From: Lachnocurva sp029100405
GTDB taxonomy: Bacteria; Bacillota; Clostridia; Lachnospirales; Lachnospiraceae
Assembly (NCBI GenBank): GCA_046263755.1
Contig: JBJYZC010000007.1
Location: 75,472 to 139,471 of the forward strand
Reading direction: 5' to 3'
Length of the DNA: 64,000 bases
Part shown: one piece after another, positions 1 to 8,210 of the stretch
Numbering within the stretch: the first letter of the stretch is position 1
Layout of the letters: each line of letters starts with the position of its first letter
Translations under genes and position numbers: made by a program
The notes under the pieces: generated by a model
Told to the model about the DNA's origin: nothing
Seen by the model: only the letters and a program-made list of their open reading frames with translations
Database searches by the model: none

Positions 1-1
1 C

Positions 2-724
2 TATCTGGCAGGCCTCCAGGGTCCGGATATTCTTTTTTACTATCATCCTTTGAAGGCGAATGCTGTTTCCCGACTCGGGAAAGCCATGCATGAGAAGAGC
101 GGGAAAAGATGGTTCTCGGATGCCTGTCAGATGGAAGAGGGCGAAGACTATGAGGCCCGGCGGGTTTATCTCTACGGGGTGGTCTGTCATTTCACATTGG
201 ATGCCATGTGCCACGAATATATTGATTCGTATGCAGAGACAAGTTCCATCAGCCATTATGAAATCGAGGGCGAATTCGATCGAAGCCTTCTTGTAAAGGA
301 AAAGAAGGATCCCCTGTCCTACAGCAGGATCCCCGGTTTTCCGTCAGATGCCTATACATCTGAAATCATCCGGGTCTTCTATCCCGGACTTTCCGCCGAA
401 ACGGTAAGAGAAGCCCTGGAGTCCTTTGTGAAATTTCATCAGCTTCTCCTTTGCCCCACAGATCATAAGAGAAACTTTATCTATTCGGCACTGCGTGTTT
501 TGGGAAAGTACCAGACCTTGAAAGGACATATCATAAATAAGAAAGCAAATCTGTCCTGCGCTTCTTCCAATCAGGAGCTGACCCGGCGTTTTGAAGAGGC
601 CATACCCAAGGCAGCAAGCCTTATCCTTGGATTCTCTAAGGTCTTGTCGAAGGAGGAAAGCCTTGAAGACTGGGCAAAAGACCCGCTCCTTGAGAAGAAT
701 TTTGTCGGAAGATCGCTTATATGA
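2..724 (+). CDS. Zinc-dependent phospholipase C-like protein, 5' end outside window
   Basis: The reading frame is open from base 2, so the gene starts upstream of the window and the TTG at 50 is not its start. The first visible residues include LAGLQGPDILFYYHP, which resembles the GxQGPDxxFY motif of the zinc-dependent phospholipase C-like family (PF00882) common in Clostridia. His/Asp residues follow in the helical stretch (VVCHFTLDAMCHEY at about 47-60 after the TTG), consistent with a metal site. About 240 residues are visible, with no membrane segment in this part. Substrate is unknown; many members are annotated only by the fold. The stop codon is the first unit of a 13-bp tandem repeat. 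Confidence 0.7.
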   Translation, partial: YLAGLQGPDILFYYHPLKANAVSRLGKAMHEKSGKRWFSDACQMEEGEDYEARRVYLYGVVCHFTLDAMCHEYIDSYAETSSISHYEIEGEFDRSLLVKEKKDPLSYSRIPGFPSDAYTSEIIRVFYPGLSAETVREALESFVKFHQLLLCPTDHKRNFIYSALRVLGKYQTLKGHIINKKANLSCASSNQELTRRFEEAIPKAASLILGFSKVLSKEESLEDWAKDPLLEKNFVGRSLI

Positions 725-772
725 AACCAATTCGTGAAACCAATTCGTGAAACCAATTCGTGAAACCAATTC
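722..772 (+). repeat. 13-bp tandem repeat (4 copies) starting at the stop codon
   Basis: Four nearly perfect head-to-tail copies of TGAAACCAATTCG (722-734, 735-747, 748-760, 761-772, the last lacking its final base). The first TGA is the stop codon of the upstream gene, so the duplication adds stops in other frames. Confidence 0.9.
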
Positions 773-783
773 ACTTTAACGTG

Positions 784-812
784 TTGACACATAAAAGAAT
801 CAGAATTATACT
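784..812 (+). promoter_or_regulatory. Strong sigma-A promoter upstream of the OPT gene
   Basis: TTGACA (784-789), 17-bp spacer, TATACT (807-812). Predicted start is near 819, about 100 bases upstream of the OPT start codon, and a terminator-like hairpin lies in between. Confidence 0.75.
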
Positions 813-847
813 GTCTCTTGTATGTGAGATGGGAGGGGGAGAAATTT

Positions 848-873
848 AGACCGCTTTCATAGCGGTCTTTTTT
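848..873 (+). terminator. Hairpin with T-run in the OPT leader (terminator or attenuator)
   Basis: Perfect 8-bp stem AGACCGCT/AGCGGTCT with a 5-base loop, followed by TTTTTT. It lies only about 30 bases after the predicted transcription start, so it would end most transcripts from the 784-812 promoter unless read-through is controlled. It could also mark a very short RNA. Confidence 0.75.
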
Positions 874-921
874 CGTCTCTATCACAAGAGGAAGGTTTTA
901 GAAAATAGAAAGGTTTTACAA

Positions 922-2814
922 ATGACTAGTGAACAAAAGGAATTTAAACCCTTTGTTGCTGCAGACACAGCCATGCGGGAGTTGTCGCCGTTTTCCATTA
1001 TCATCGGTATTCTTCTGGCAATTGTCTTCGGAGCAGCAAATGCTTATCTGGGATTGAAGATCGGAATGACGATTTCTGCATCCATTCCGGCCGCAGTAAT
1101 CTCCATGGGTCTTATCCGTGTGATTTTGCACAGAGACTCCATTCTCGAAAACAATATGGTACAGACCATCGGTTCTGCAGGTGAGTCTGTTGCAGCAGGT
1201 GCAATTTTCACCTTACCTGCTATTTTTATGTGGGCAAATGATGGAAAGACTTCTTATCCTTCCTTTGCTCTGATTGCCGTCATCTGTATGGTCGGCGGTG
1301 TTCTGGGTGTGCTTTTCATGGTCCCCCTTCGGAATGCCCTGATTGTTCAGGAACATGGAACCCTTCCTTATCCGGAAGGAACTGCCTGTGCGGAAGTCCT
1401 TCAGGCCGGTGAAGAGGGCGGTGCTAATGCAAAGACCGTATTCTCCGGACTTGGGATCGCAGCTCTATTTAAATTCCTGGCAGATGGCCTGAAGATCTTC
1501 CCCAGTGAGATCACCTATGATTTTAAGAATTACAAAGGAGCCGGTATCGGTATGGATACCCTTCCTTCTCTTCTGGGTGTTGGTTTTATCTGCGGACCGA
1601 AGATCTCTTCTTACATGCTGACCGGTGGTCTGCTTGGATGGCTGGTTCTCATGCCTTTGATCTATGTTTTCGGCGGTGACATGGTTATCTATCCGGGAGC
1701 TGATCCGATCTCTTCCATGGCAGCACCTGTGCTCTGGAAATCTTATATCAAATACATCGGTGCCGGTGCCGTAGCATGCGGCGGTATTATCAGCCTTCTA
1801 AAATCTCTTCCCATGATGATCAGGGCTTTCTCCGGTTCTATCAAGGGATACGGCTCTAAGGTCGGTAATGCCATCCGTACCAATAAGGATATGCCGGCAA
1901 GAGCCCTGGTGATCGGTATCGTTATTGCAGCCCTTTTGATCTGGATCCTTCCGGTATTCCCGGTCGGCTTGGGCGGAACGATCCTTATCATTATCTTCGC
2001 TTTCTTCTTTGTAACGGTATCAGCCCGAATGGTCGGTATCGTCGGATCTTCCAATAACCCGGTTTCCGGTATGACCATTGCAACCCTTCTGATTGTTACC
2101 GCTATTCTGAAGGCAACCGGAAATGTCGGGATGAAGGGCATGACCGGTGCCATTGTCATTGCATCGATCATCTGTATCGCATCTGCCATTGCAGGCGATA
2201 CCTCACAGGATCTGAAGACCGGTTATATCGTTGGAGCGACTCCCTGGAAACAGCAGATTGGTGAGATCATCGGTGTTCTGACATCTTCTGTTGCGATCGG
2301 AGGAACTCTCTATCTTCTGAACAGTGGAATGGGCTATGGCAGCCAGGCGCTTCCGGCTCCGCAGGCAGAACTCATGAAGATGGTCGTTGAGGGCGTTATG
2401 AAGGGAAATCTTCCCTGGGCTTTGATTTTTGCAGGCGTCTTCATCGGCGTGGTCGTTGAGATCATGGGCATTCCGGTTATGCCTTTTGCTGTAGGACTCT
2501 ACCTGCCGATCTATATTTCCCTTCCGATGATGGTTGGCGGACTCATTCGTCTCTATGTTGATAAGAAGCGTACCCTGAGTGAAGAAGAGCGTAAGGCAGC
2601 GAATAACCGCGGTATCCTTTACTCCTCTGGTCTGATTGCCGGCGAGGGTCTGGTTGGTATTCTCCTGGCTGCATTTGCTGCAGCTAAGCTGAATATCGAT
2701 GTCTCCTCCACTTTCAGTCTCGGAAGCATCGGCTCTCTGATCCTCTTCATTCTCCTGGCAGCTACCCTCTTACATATGGTTCTGAAAAAGGACAAATCCG
2801 ATGAAGAAAAGTGA
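922..2814 (+). CDS. OPT family oligopeptide transporter
   Basis: A 630-residue polytopic membrane protein of the OPT (oligopeptide/YSL) superfamily, expected to import short peptides or metal chelates with protons. The family pattern is seen in the N-terminal region (ANAYLGLKIGMTISASIPAA at about 40-60), the ENNMVQTIGSAGESVAAG segment (about 76-93) and the conserved GTACAEVLQAGE region (about 153-164). About 14 or more hydrophobic segments follow, and length is normal for bacterial members. The start is ATG with AAAGG about 8 bases upstream. It overlaps the downstream PqqD-like gene by 14 bases, so the two are translationally coupled. Substrate cannot be told from sequence. Confidence 0.9.
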   Translation: MTSEQKEFKPFVAADTAMRELSPFSIIIGILLAIVFGAANAYLGLKIGMTISASIPAAVISMGLIRVILHRDSILENNMVQTIGSAGESVAAGAIFTLPAIFMWANDGKTSYPSFALIAVICMVGGVLGVLFMVPLRNALIVQEHGTLPYPEGTACAEVLQAGEEGGANAKTVFSGLGIAALFKFLADGLKIFPSEITYDFKNYKGAGIGMDTLPSLLGVGFICGPKISSYMLTGGLLGWLVLMPLIYVFGGDMVIYPGADPISSMAAPVLWKSYIKYIGAGAVACGGIISLLKSLPMMIRAFSGSIKGYGSKVGNAIRTNKDMPARALVIGIVIAALLIWILPVFPVGLGGTILIIIFAFFFVTVSARMVGIVGSSNNPVSGMTIATLLIVTAILKATGNVGMKGMTGAIVIASIICIASAIAGDTSQDLKTGYIVGATPWKQQIGEIIGVLTSSVAIGGTLYLLNSGMGYGSQALPAPQAELMKMVVEGVMKGNLPWALIFAGVFIGVVVEIMGIPVMPFAVGLYLPIYISLPMMVGGLIRLYVDKKRTLSEEERKAANNRGILYSSGLIAGEGLVGILLAAFAAAKLNIDVSSTFSLGSIGSLILFILLAATLLHMVLKKDKSDEEK

Positions 2815-3160
2815 GAATCTACTGGATTTTAAACCTCATCGGAATGCGCTCTATTCCTGGAAACTGGCTGAGAATGGTCATGTCCTGGTCCGGATCGAGC
2901 ATAAAGGGCTTGCCGACAAGCTGGTACAGGTGCTTGCGAAGAAGCCCCGCTTCTCCGATATCGAGCTGGATGACCTGGGATCCTTCGTCTGGCAGAAGCT
3001 GGACGGTGAGACCTCGGTCTATGAGATCGGGCAGATGGTGAAGAAAGAGTTCGGCGAAAAGGCGGAGCCGCTTTACGAGAGACTCGGCAAATACATGAAG
3101 ACATTGCATGAGAACAAATTTATCGTCTACCAGGACCATTCGAAGAAAGAGAAATCCTGA
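2801..3160 (+). CDS. PqqD-like small protein
   Basis: 119 residues with the PqqD fold signature: a short beta-rich N-terminus, then FSDIELDDLGSFVWQKLDGE and VYEIGQMVKKEFGE, matching the helix-rich core of PqqD/RiPP recognition-like proteins. PqqD domains normally bind precursor peptides for radical SAM enzymes, but no radical SAM enzyme or precursor is nearby. Its only partner is the OPT transporter, whose end it overlaps by 14 bases. A role in peptide handling linked to transport is inference. A strong terminator follows. Confidence 0.75.
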   Translation: MKKSENLLDFKPHRNALYSWKLAENGHVLVRIEHKGLADKLVQVLAKKPRFSDIELDDLGSFVWQKLDGETSVYEIGQMVKKEFGEKAEPLYERLGKYMKTLHENKFIVYQDHSKKEKS

Positions 3161-3186
3161 TCGCAGAATCCATTATTTTACAAGGC

Positions 3187-3216
3187 TCCTCCGGCCACAA
3201 GGCCGGAGGATTTTTT
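3187..3216 (+). terminator. Intrinsic terminator after OPT-PqqD operon
   Basis: 10-bp GC-rich stem TCCTCCGGCC/GGCCGGAGGA, ACAA loop, then TTTTTT. Confidence 0.92.
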
Positions 3217-3256
3217 GAACTTGAAAAAAGTTGAAGGAAAATCACACATAGCTGTA

Positions 3257-3286
3257 TTGAAATTCAACTGTCATTGAACGTATAAT
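3257..3286 (+). promoter_or_regulatory. Promoter of the NSS transporter operon
   Basis: TTGAAA (3257-3262), 18-bp spacer, TATAAT (3281-3286). Predicted transcript start is near 3293. Confidence 0.65.
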
Positions 3287-3318
3287 AATAAAGCTATATA
3301 TCATAAATGGAAGGAGAA

Positions 3319-3405
3319 ATGATAGAAGGTTGGTTACCTGCAAGGCCGATTATCACAGTTGACAAATGGAAACAAAAAAACGCAGTAAATTTACAGGAAA
3401 AATAG
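3319..3405 (+). CDS. Possible 28-codon leader ORF overlapping the transporter start
   Basis: ATG at 3319 is preceded by a strong Shine-Dalgarno (AAGGAG at 3311-3316). The frame runs 28 codons (begins MIEGWLPARP, ends NLQEK) to TAG at 3403-3405, overlapping the transporter ORF by 40 bases in another frame. The transporter ATG at 3366 has no good ribosome binding site of its own and an in-frame TGA at 3360, so translation may depend on reinitiation or coupling. Two Trp codons are present. The ORF may be a chance reading frame; coding cannot be shown from sequence. Confidence 0.35.
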   Translation: MIEGWLPARPIITVDKWKQKNAVNLQEK

Positions 3406-4733
3406 GTTATGTCTTGTCCGCAGCCGGCGCATCCGTCGGTCTGGGAAATATCTGGCGGTTCCCTTATCTTGCCGCGAAATACGGGGGAGGAATCTTCCTC
3501 GTCATTTATATTATTTTGGCATTGACTTTCGGCTATACCATGATCGTAGCAGAGACAGCGATCGGTCGTATGTCACAGAAGAGCCCGGTCGGTGCCTTCC
3601 GCTACTTCAGTAAGAAGCCCTGGTCACAGATCGGCGGCTGGATCAATGCCATTATTCCGATCCTGATCGTGCCCTATTATTCGGTGATCGGCGGCTGGGT
3701 CGTTCGTTATTTTATTGAATATTGTATCGGAAATTCGCATGATCTTGCCAAGGAGGATGCTTTTTCTTCCATGATCACCAGCGGACTGACATCGGAGATC
3801 TGGTTTCTGATCTTCTCTATTCTCTCTCTCTTCATTATTTTCATGGGAGTGCAGGGCGGTATTGAACGAGTCAGCCGGACCATGATGCCGGCTCTGGTCG
3901 TTCTGGCTGTGATCGTCTGCATTTATTCCATGACGCGTCCCGGCGCCGGTGCCGGTATCCGTTATTTGCTTGTTCCGAATCTGAAGAACTTCTCCTGGAT
4001 GACGGTCGTATCCGCCATGGGGCAGATGTTTTATTCCCTGTCCATTGCCATGGGGATCCTGATCACCTTCGGTTCCTATATGAAGAAGGAAGTCTCGATC
4101 GAGGGAGCAACCCGTCAGGTGGAATTCTTTGATACTTTGATTGCCATTATGGCAGGTCTTATGATCATCCCGGCCGTCTTTGCCTTCTCCGGTGACAAAG
4201 CGGCAGAGAATCTCCAGGCCGGACCTTCGCTGATGTTCATTACTATGCCGAAGATCTTCGATTCTATGGGATTTGGAAATGTGATCGGTGCGGTCTTCTT
4301 CCTTCTGGTTCTGTTCGCAGCCTTGACCAGTGCCATTGCCCTGGAAGAGAGTGCTGTATCAACTTTTGAGGATCAGTTGGGCTGGTCCAGAAAGAAAGCG
4401 ACTGTCATTATCGGCTGCATCATGATTGTTCTCGGATCTCTTTCTGCTTTGGGTTATGGCCCGCTTTCTAATGTGAAGATCATTGGAATGAGTTTTCTGG
4501 ACTTCTTTGATTTCCTGACCAATTCCGTTATGATGCCGATCGCTGCTTTTGCCACCTGTATGCTGGTCGTCTTCGTGATCGGCAGAAAGAAGATCGCAGA
4601 AGAAGTTCTGGAGGCTGGTGCATTCCGCCGTCAGGGTATTTTCAACTTCACGATCAAATGGCTGGCACCGCTTTTTGTCTTGATCATTCTGGTATCCAGC
4701 GTGGCATCTGCATTCGGATGGATCCATATGTAA
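3366..4733 (+). CDS. Sodium-dependent symporter, NSS/SNF family
   Basis: 455 residues, 11 to 12 membrane segments. The N-terminal signature GYVLSAAGASVGLGNIWRFP (about 13-32) followed by YGGGIF is diagnostic of neurotransmitter:sodium symporters (LeuT fold; Na+ and substrate sites in the unwound TM1). Bacterial members import amino acids or related amines; the substrate here is not evident. The start at 3366 is fixed by an in-frame stop just upstream, yet it lacks a clear ribosome binding site. The 71-base gap to the next gene holds no terminator, so it may lead a four-gene operon with the PfkB kinase, deaminase-like protein and sirtuin. Confidence 0.93.
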   Translation: METKKRSKFTGKIGYVLSAAGASVGLGNIWRFPYLAAKYGGGIFLVIYIILALTFGYTMIVAETAIGRMSQKSPVGAFRYFSKKPWSQIGGWINAIIPILIVPYYSVIGGWVVRYFIEYCIGNSHDLAKEDAFSSMITSGLTSEIWFLIFSILSLFIIFMGVQGGIERVSRTMMPALVVLAVIVCIYSMTRPGAGAGIRYLLVPNLKNFSWMTVVSAMGQMFYSLSIAMGILITFGSYMKKEVSIEGATRQVEFFDTLIAIMAGLMIIPAVFAFSGDKAAENLQAGPSLMFITMPKIFDSMGFGNVIGAVFFLLVLFAALTSAIALEESAVSTFEDQLGWSRKKATVIIGCIMIVLGSLSALGYGPLSNVKIIGMSFLDFFDFLTNSVMMPIAAFATCMLVVFVIGRKKIAEEVLEAGAFRRQGIFNFTIKWLAPLFVLIILVSSVASAFGWIHM

Positions 4734-4804
4734 GGTTTTGGCGGAAGTTACCAAGCAAGGATACTATGCGTGAATCTGCCTGATCGAAATGGAGTTAGAG
4801 AAAT

Positions 4805-5740
4805 ATGAAAAACGGAATTGTTGTGATCGGAGCCACTTTTGTTGATATCAAGGGATATCCCAGCGGCCAGTACGTGCCGAACGGCCGGAATGCCGGCAAT
4901 GTCATCGAAGTCCATGGCGGCGTCAGCAGAAATATTGCGGAAGATATTGCAAATATAGAGCTTCGCCCTACATTTCTCTCCATCGTCGATGAGAGTGCCC
5001 TGGGACAGGAAGTCATTGACAAGTTAACTCGTCATAAGGTGAATACGTCCTATATTCGTAAAGTCAAAGACGGGCTTGGAACCTGGCTTGCCATTTTTTC
5101 GAATGAGGGCGATGTCATCGCCTCCATTTCCAAACGGCCGGATCTGTCACAGATCCTTCGGATCCTTAATGAGGAGGGCGATGAGATCTTCGCCGAGGCA
5201 GACAGTATCTGTGTAGAATTCGATATCGAAGCTTTGATCTTAAAGAAAATTTTTGAGCTGGCGGATAAATACCACAAGAAGGTCTACTGTCCGATTTCCA
5301 ATATGTCGATAGCGATTGAACGACGGGATCTGATCCAGAGGTCCGGCATTCTGGTCTGCAATGTGCAGGAGGCGGGTCTTCTCTTTTCGGATGACTACTG
5401 CAGCATGACACCGGAGGAATTGATGCCTGTCATTGACCGGAATGTGAAACGGGCCCATTATCCCGGCATGGTTGTGACCATGGGAGGAAAGGGTGCTGTC
5501 TATGCGGAACTAAATGGTGAGCCCGGCTATTGCCCGCCCATCAATGTCGGCGTTGTGGATACGACCGGCGCAGGCGATGCCTTCTTCTCCGGCGTGGCGA
5601 TCGGTCTGACTTATGGGAAGACCTTGGGGGAGGCCTGCCGGATCGGGACCCGGATGGCAAGCTCTGTCATTTCAACAACGGACAATGTCTGCCCCCGTTT
5701 CTTACCGTCGGAATTTGACCTGGAATTCGGGAATCCGTAA
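4805..5740 (+). CDS. PfkB family carbohydrate/nucleoside kinase
   Basis: 311 residues of the ribokinase/PfkB fold. It has the N-terminal GGVSRNIAEDIA sugar-site motif (about 38-49) and the C-terminal signature DTTGAGDAFFSG (about 256-267), which carries the catalytic Asp and anion hole. The NAGNVIEVHGGVSRN segment is like pseudouridine kinases (PsuK), but there is no psuG neighbour. The next gene, 25 bases on, is an adenosine-deaminase-like protein, so a nucleoside substrate is a reasonable inference. GGAG lies about 10 bases before the ATG. Confidence 0.88.
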   Translation: MKNGIVVIGATFVDIKGYPSGQYVPNGRNAGNVIEVHGGVSRNIAEDIANIELRPTFLSIVDESALGQEVIDKLTRHKVNTSYIRKVKDGLGTWLAIFSNEGDVIASISKRPDLSQILRILNEEGDEIFAEADSICVEFDIEALILKKIFELADKYHKKVYCPISNMSIAIERRDLIQRSGILVCNVQEAGLLFSDDYCSMTPEELMPVIDRNVKRAHYPGMVVTMGGKGAVYAELNGEPGYCPPINVGVVDTTGAGDAFFSGVAIGLTYGKTLGEACRIGTRMASSVISTTDNVCPRFLPSEFDLEFGNP

Positions 5741-5765
5741 GACAGCAGCATAAAGAGAGGAAACG

Positions 5766-8207
5766 ATGACCTATTTTACAAGTTTTGCCTTGGATAATGA
5801 GAAAGATATTCTGGTGAATCTCTACTGGGACTTAGACCAGCTGCAATATGAGCTCGAGACGCCAAATCACCATTCCGGCAATCTCATCCGGAATCTGGCC
5901 CGCCTCTGTCAGCTGCCGCTTTCGACCAATGAGGAAGGCCTTCTTGTCATCCGGGGCAGCATTCCCTGTTTTATCGATGGAGACAACCGGGAGGTCTACA
6001 TTTTCCATATGGGTGCAACAAAGGTTGCGAATATCTACCGGGACGGCCGGGTGGAGCGGAAGGCGACCATTCCATCGATTGCCAAGACCTTGATGAGTCA
6101 GACCCGGGAGTACGAGCTGGACCTCTATGAGACCATTTTTAAGACCTATATCCCGCGGGATTTGAAGTTCTGTTCGGATCTTCATACCCACATGAATGCA
6201 AATCTGCCGGGGGACATTCTGATCGCGCTCGGCATTTTCCACGAGATCCGTTATCCCCTTTATTATATTCGAAAGCTGGACCTGGCGCTGACGCCGGCCC
6301 AGGAGGCCCTGCTTTCAGACCGCCGGGCTAAGGTTGAGAGGCAGTTTATTCATTCTGACCTGAAGGGCAAGTATCTGGACCGGAAGATCAACGACAATAC
6401 CTTTCTCAATTTCGCCAGCCTGATTCTGGATAATCTCGACCATGCCGCCGAAAATATTGTAAAGATCCGGACCTCCCTCTCGATCTTGAAGGACGGCCAG
6501 GCTGTTTTCACCAATCTGGAGAAGGTTTACCTCTATCGTTACGTCTTCTGTAAGGGGCAGACGAGTGAGGATCCTTTTCCGCTTCGAAATGTAGACCAGA
6601 TCCCCGATCGCGAGGTACGCCGGGCTCTGGAACAGATGCAGAAGGATCACGAAAACCCGGACTATGTCGAGAACAGCCTCTTTCAGGACTGTCTTCTCTG
6701 GATCGCCCGGAATTACAGACGACAGGGCATCTCTTATGCCGAGATCAGTGATACAACTCTTGTCAAGAAATATGAATCTCTTCGGATGCTGGAGGAGGTC
6801 CATAAGGTCATGCCGGCTATTTTTAAGGAGACCGGTGTCATGCTCCGCTTTCTTGCGGCCATCCGGCGAATCCCTTTGACCATTGTGAAGGACCGGGTGA
6901 CGCCGAGTGATTACCTGGCCCAGAATGTGTCAGTTCTCCATGCAACGGCTCTGGATCCTTACGTTGCCGGTGTCGATTTCGTGGGCGAAGAGATCAATGA
7001 TATTATCCAGTTAAAGCCGGTCTTCCGGGAAATCTTAAAGATAGCAGCTAAGGATCCGGATTTTGTGATCCGTGTGCATGCCGGAGAAAACGACAGCCAG
7101 AAAGACAACATTGCGCACTCCATCGCCTGTGTCAGAGATTCTCTGGCACCTGGTCAGGCTATGCCGCATATGAGAATCGGTCACGGCCTCTATACCTACA
7201 GTCTGACCTCCAGAAAGGGCAGAGAAGTCCTCCGGCAGCTTAGGGACAATCATATTGTTCTGGAATTTCAGCTGACTTCCAATGTCCGCTTGAACAACCT
7301 GAATTCTCTGAAGAATCATCCGCTGAAGCAGTATCTGTCTGCCGGGATCTCCTGTGTACAGGGAACGGACGGCGCGGCGATCTATGGGACAGATGCGATG
7401 GAGGAAGAACTGGCTCTGGCCCGTCTTCTCCATCTGAGTGGTGCAGAAATGGCTCGAATGAAGGCAGCAGAGACGGTCATTATCGAAAACAGCAAGGCTG
7501 CTTATCAGAGAAAGAAGAGAGCCTACGAAAATGCCCATTATACAGAGGAGAAACTGCTGAAACTGATGCCGGAGATCCTGCCGGCTTCCGGCATTCATGC
7601 AATCGCAGGCAGCCACAGTCGTCATTTCGATGCCAATACGGAATTGAAGGAAAAAATCCGGGAATTGCCCTGGGATCGGACCCCGATTATTCTCATGGGC
7701 GGAAGCTTCAATAGTGAGCGTCGGACGACCCGTCTCCGTGAGGATGGCAAGGCAGAGATTCAAAAGCTTCTGGCATCGATCAGTCCGGAGGAGTATTTCT
7801 TTGTGGTCGGTCATAAATTAACCGGATATGAGGGATTTCTTGTAGAGGAAATCTCGAATCTTCCGAAAGAGCGGCAATTTGAAGTCTTTGCTATGGTTCC
7901 GTCTCTCTTAACGGCAGAAGAGAAGAAGAGACTGAAAAGTGCGGATGTCAATATCCGTGTCAGCCCGGATCTCGAAGGCATGGGGATCTATAAGAGCTTT
8001 AATTATGAGATCTTCGAGCGTCGGCCATCGGTCCTTCTGGCTTTTGATGGCAATTCTGCCGGGGAGAATATGATCCAGGAAGCTAAGAATGGTAAGGGTC
8101 GTGCGAAGATCGAAGTCTATCTGCATGCCGGGTCCTTATTGAAGAAGGCCAGGTCTCTGGCCGGTTATGTCGCTTATTTCGGTGATGGAGAAGATTTGGA
8201 GGTGTAG
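5766..8207 (+). CDS. Large adenosine/AMP-deaminase-like protein with C-terminal Rossmann-like (SLOG-type?) domain
   Basis: 813 residues, far longer than a normal adenosine deaminase (about 340). Residues 1-130 are unrecognised. A metal-dependent deaminase core follows: HTH at H140/H142, HAGE at H438-E441, RIGHG with H473, and GTDG with D535. These match the zinc ligands and catalytic Glu/His of the ADA family. The position after the zinc Asp is Gly536, where ADA and AMP deaminase usually have a second Asp. The insert between HxH and HAGE is about 295 residues. Residues about 636-813 form a separate alpha/beta domain (PIILMGGS, FFVVGHKLTGYEG, VLLAFDGNSAGENMI) resembling SLOG/LOG nucleotide-binding folds; that assignment is my inference. 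AGAGGA precedes the ATG by 5 bases; the sirtuin gene follows by 3 bases. Confidence 0.8.
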   Translation: MTYFTSFALDNEKDILVNLYWDLDQLQYELETPNHHSGNLIRNLARLCQLPLSTNEEGLLVIRGSIPCFIDGDNREVYIFHMGATKVANIYRDGRVERKATIPSIAKTLMSQTREYELDLYETIFKTYIPRDLKFCSDLHTHMNANLPGDILIALGIFHEIRYPLYYIRKLDLALTPAQEALLSDRRAKVERQFIHSDLKGKYLDRKINDNTFLNFASLILDNLDHAAENIVKIRTSLSILKDGQAVFTNLEKVYLYRYVFCKGQTSEDPFPLRNVDQIPDREVRRALEQMQKDHENPDYVENSLFQDCLLWIARNYRRQGISYAEISDTTLVKKYESLRMLEEVHKVMPAIFKETGVMLRFLAAIRRIPLTIVKDRVTPSDYLAQNVSVLHATALDPYVAGVDFVGEEINDIIQLKPVFREILKIAAKDPDFVIRVHAGENDSQKDNIAHSIACVRDSLAPGQAMPHMRIGHGLYTYSLTSRKGREVLRQLRDNHIVLEFQLTSNVRLNNLNSLKNHPLKQYLSAGISCVQGTDGAAIYGTDAMEEELALARLLHLSGAEMARMKAAETVIIENSKAAYQRKKRAYENAHYTEEKLLKLMPEILPASGIHAIAGSHSRHFDANTELKEKIRELPWDRTPIILMGGSFNSERRTTRLREDGKAEIQKLLASISPEEYFFVVGHKLTGYEGFLVEEISNLPKERQFEVFAMVPSLLTAEEKKRLKSADVNIRVSPDLEGMGIYKSFNYEIFERRPSVLLAFDGNSAGENMIQEAKNGKGRAKIEVYLHAGSLLKKARSLAGYVAYFGDGEDLEV

Positions 8208-8210
8208 GGA

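Noticed and set aside
7035..7814. 259-codon open frame antisense to the deaminase-like gene
   Set aside because: No ribosome binding site or recognisable protein; the sense strand has clear catalytic motifs across the same bases.
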